Of a DNA stretch of 64,000 bases, positions 61,446 to 64,000 are shown in pieces. The notes beneath the pieces were generated by a model. It did no database searches, was not told where the DNA came from, and saw nothing but the letters and a program-made list of their open reading frames with translations. This stretch comes from Micromonospora sp. ATCC 39149 (lineage in GTDB: Bacteria > Actinomycetota > Actinomycetes > Mycobacteriales > Micromonosporaceae). The first letter of the stretch is position 1. Each line of letters starts with the position of its first letter. The position numbers and the translations under genes were made by a program. The stretch spans positions 6,274,576 to 6,338,575 of the forward strand of contig NZ_GG657738.1 in assembly GCF_000158815.1 (NCBI RefSeq), read 5' to 3'.

Positions 61446-64000
61446 TCAGCCCGCCCGGTCCGCCTCATGGTCGGCGAACAGTCGGGCCATCGCTGTCCGG
61501 TTACGGACGCCCAACTTGCGGTACACGCTGCTCAGGTGCGTCTCGACGGTCTTCGGGGTCACGTGCAGTTCCTGGGCGATCTGGTGGTTGGTCCGTCCGC
61601 TCAGGGCCAGCCGGGCCACCCGCCACTCGCCGGCGGTCAGTGCACCGTGCGGCGGTTCCGCCGGCGTAGCGGACTCCGCCAGCTCGGCAGCCACCCGCCG
61701 GGCCAGGCCCTCGGCGCCGCACGCGCGGGCGATCTCCAGCGCCTCGGTCGACGCGGCGAGGGCCGCCCCCGGGTGGCGCAGGCGCACCGACCTGCCGTAC
61801 GCGTGCAGGGCCTCAGCGAGCTCCAACCGCGCGGGACTGGTTCGCAACACCGCCACCGCCTCGGCGAGCAGCTCGGGCGCGACCGGTCCGCCGGTCACCG
61901 TGGCCATGGTTCGCAGCGCGGCACCGAGGGTCTGCGGGGCACCCCACCGCCGGGCCAGATCCAGCTCCTCCAACGCCAACGCCCGAGCCTCGTCATGGTG
62001 CCCGAGCGCGTGCCGCGCCAGGGCGGCCACCGATCGCCACGGATGCGCGGCCGGGTTCAGCCAACCGTCCGTCATGAGCAGCCGACCGACGTCCTCGGCG
62101 CGGCGGACCGCGGCCTCCGGCAGCCCGTTGGCCAGATCGAGTCGCGCGGCCAGCAAGTCCAGCCGGCTGCGCTGGGCCGGCCCGGGCGGATCGCCGATAC
62201 CGGCCCAGGCCAGCGCGCGCGCCGCGGGCGTCAGCTCGTCACAGGCCAGGTGGAACTCGGCGAGAACCGAGCCGGCGTACACCCGGGTCAGCGTCGCCGG
62301 AGCGACATCGATCACCGCGGCCGCCTCCCGGGCCGCCGCTCCGGCCTCCTTGAGCTTTCCCTGCCGCAGCAGCGCGTAGGCGCGGAACGTGCCGGTCATC
62401 GCGACCAGATGCGACTGGCCGCTCTCCCGCGCCGCGGTCGACGCCCGGTCCAGCCAGGACAGTGCGTCGTCGTGGTCGGCCTGGATCAGGGCTAGGTAGG
62501 CCAGCAGCGCCGACGAGGCGCCCTGGTCCGGGGCGGCGGCCAGTGGGCCGTCCAACACTCGCAGGGCCGCGGCGACCGAGGCGTCCCGGTCCAGCTCGAT
62601 GACCGCGGTCCACAGGGCGAGGAACGCGTTCAACCGGAACCGCACCTCATCGCTGAGCTCCGGCGCGGCCCGCAGCACGGCCAGGTGCCGGGCACCCGTG
62701 TGTCGCAGGTCGAGGTCGGCTGCCGCCGCGGCCAGGATCACGGTTCGCAGGCGGTGGTCCAGGTCGGCGGGCGTGCCGCCCAGCTCGGTCAGGGTCCGTT
62801 CCAGCAACGAGATCGACTCGGCGTTGCGGCCGGCGAGAAACGTGGCCCGGCCCAGCAGCTCGACGATTCGGGCCCGTTCGACGACGCCGCCGGCCAGCGC
62901 GGCGGCCCGGCGCAGATACGTGATCGCGGTCGGCCAACTCACGCCCTGGGCGCAAGCTGCCGGCCTTCCGGAATCAAGTTCGGCGGTCAGCTCCGCGGTG
63001 GCCGGCGGTTCCTGGATCGCCCGTTCCAGGAAAGGTCAGCGCCGAGCGCGGCGATGCCCGGCTGAGGGCGTGGTGGGCGGCGGCCACCAGGATGCGCACC
63101 ACCCAGGCGTCCCCAGCGGGCAGCGTCGCGAGCAGGTGGGTGGCGACCAGCGGCACCGGCTGCCCGGCGGCGTCGAGCAGCTCCGCGGCCCGGCGGTGCA
63201 GACGGCTGCGGTCCACCGGCGGGGTGACGGCGTAGACGGCGTCGCGGGTCAGCGCGTGGCCGAACGTCACGGGGTGGTCCGGGCACAGGATTCCGGCCGC
63301 GATCAGTTCGGCCAACCGGTCGGGCAGGCCCGTCGGGTCGCCGGTCAACCCGACCACCAGGGCCGGGTCGGCCTCGTCGCCGAGCACGGCGGCGGCCCGG
63401 GCCAGCTGGACGGCCTCCGGCGTGAGATTGGCGAGGACGGCCGGTATCCGGTGCTCCAGAGCGGTACCGGCGATCGCCCGCAACGTCGCCTCGTCGCCGT
63501 CGGCGGCCGCCCCGCCCGCCGCCTGTGCCGCGTGCGCCAGCTCCCGGACGAACAACGGGTTGCCCCCGGTCAGGGCGTGACAGGCCGCAGACAGCCGGGG
63601 GCAGGCCCGGCCGTCGGTGACGGACCGGACCAACTGGGCCACCGCGTCCGGCGTGAGCAGGGCAGGCCGCAGTATCGTGCTGGCGGGGCCGGTGGCCAGC
63701 TCGACCCGCTCGCCGGGCCGGCCGGCGAGCACCACCGCGAGCGGCAGGTCGGCGAGCCGGGGGCCGAGCTGGACGAGGAAGCGCACCGACGCGTCGTCTG
63801 CCCAGTGCAGGTCGTCGATGACCAGCGCCACTGGGCCGGCGCCGGTGAGGTTGACCAGCAGCTGGTACAAGGCGTTGGTCGCGGTCAGGTCGCCGGGGGG
63901 CGGCCCGGCCAGTTGCGCGTCGAGCAGCGCGGCGGCGCGGTGGGCGGCACCGCGCAGCAGCCGGAACCCGCTCGGCGGTGTCGGCGCCCATCAGCACCGG
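61446..64000 (-). pseudogene. LAL-type (large ATP-binding LuxR) regulator with two frameshifts, partial
   Basis: The gene runs off the right edge; the N-terminal Walker A part is outside. Visible: Walker B ALVIDDLHWADDASVRFL, then HALTGGNPLFVRELAHA, a long helical/TPR region and a C-terminal LuxR HTH (LTAGEWRVARLALSGRTNHQ, LHVTPKTVETHLSSVYRKL). Two one-base insertions break the frame, both in homopolymers: CCC at 63967-63969 and AAA at 63031-63033 (+ strand). Removing one base at each restores FRLLRGAAH and ALTFLERAIQEP. It is either a recent pseudogene or carries sequencing errors; the otherwise perfect conservation favours the latter. It may regulate trpBA downstream. Confidence 0.8.

Noticed and set aside
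1..64000. CRISPR arrays, rRNA or tRNA genes
   Set aside because: No regularly spaced repeat array, rRNA stretch or convincing tRNA cloverleaf was noticed while reading the window; short tRNAs could be missed by eye.

Overview
The window is GC-rich throughout, uses many GTG starts, packs its operons with ATGA/GTGA overlaps, and carries SARP, AfsR-like, LAL and MarR regulators. This points to a filamentous actinomycete; a Micromonosporaceae/Streptomyces-type genome is likely, but the species cannot be read from the sequence. About 40 kb (2.4-45.05 kb) is a nonribosomal peptide (NRPS) biosynthetic cluster. It is framed and punctuated by transposase fragments (1.5 kb, 39.7 kb, 41.5 kb, 57.7-58.5 kb).

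Core assembly line (4.2-24.6 kb, + strand). Eight genes overlap end to end: a carbamoyltransferase, a free-standing adenylation (A) domain, a serine/threonine dehydratase-like PLP enzyme, the SbnA/SbnB pair that makes L-2,3-diaminopropionate (Dap), two dimodular NRPSs and an MFS exporter. The NRPS order is C-A-PCP-C-A-PCP // C-A-PCP-C-A-PCP-TE. Hand-read pocket residues suggest a Gln-like residue (possibly ureidoalanine made from Dap), a basic residue (possibly diaminobutyrate, for which an aminotransferase lies at 2.4-3.7 kb beside an MbtH gene), Ser, and an aliphatic beta-branched-type residue. The C domain after the Ser module is atypical (CHxxxDG) and the terminal thioesterase has Cys in place of the Ser nucleophile.

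Precursor operon (31.4 to 25.15 kb, - strand). It encodes a methyltransferase, a 2-keto-4-pentenoate hydratase, an acylating aldehyde dehydrogenase, a 4-hydroxy-2-oxovalerate aldolase, an ACP, a HisC-like aminotransferase and an LnmK-like double hot-dog enzyme. The dehydrogenase/aldolase/ACP/aminotransferase set parallels NikA/NikB/NikT of nikkomycin, so this operon probably builds an unusual gamma-hydroxylated or unsaturated, perhaps beta-methylated, amino acid.

Accessory section (31.8-45.05 kb). It holds two LuxR-type regulators, a degenerate type II thioesterase, a SyrP-like dioxygenase, a free-standing C-domain protein, an acid-AMP ligase, a stand-alone PCP, a truncated A-PCP protein and a 993-aa SARP regulator. 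Two pieces of the cluster exist as decayed copies: a collapsed luxR-luxR pair at 24.7-25.04 kb, and an inverted copy of the promoter and 5' end of the A-PCP gene at 31.1-31.56 kb.

Right flank (45.4-64 kb) looks like ordinary or accessory chromosome: cysteine synthase-like/amidohydrolase with a MarR regulator, a GNAT, a two-component system, a ChaN-like lipoprotein, a GlxA-type regulator, a quinone reductase, a DUF1990 protein, a membrane hydrolase, a formylglycine-generating-enzyme-like protein, a small secreted protein between transposon scraps, a GntR regulator, trpBA, and a frameshifted LAL regulator running off the end. The left edge holds the 5' part of a membrane-anchored NACHT ATPase.
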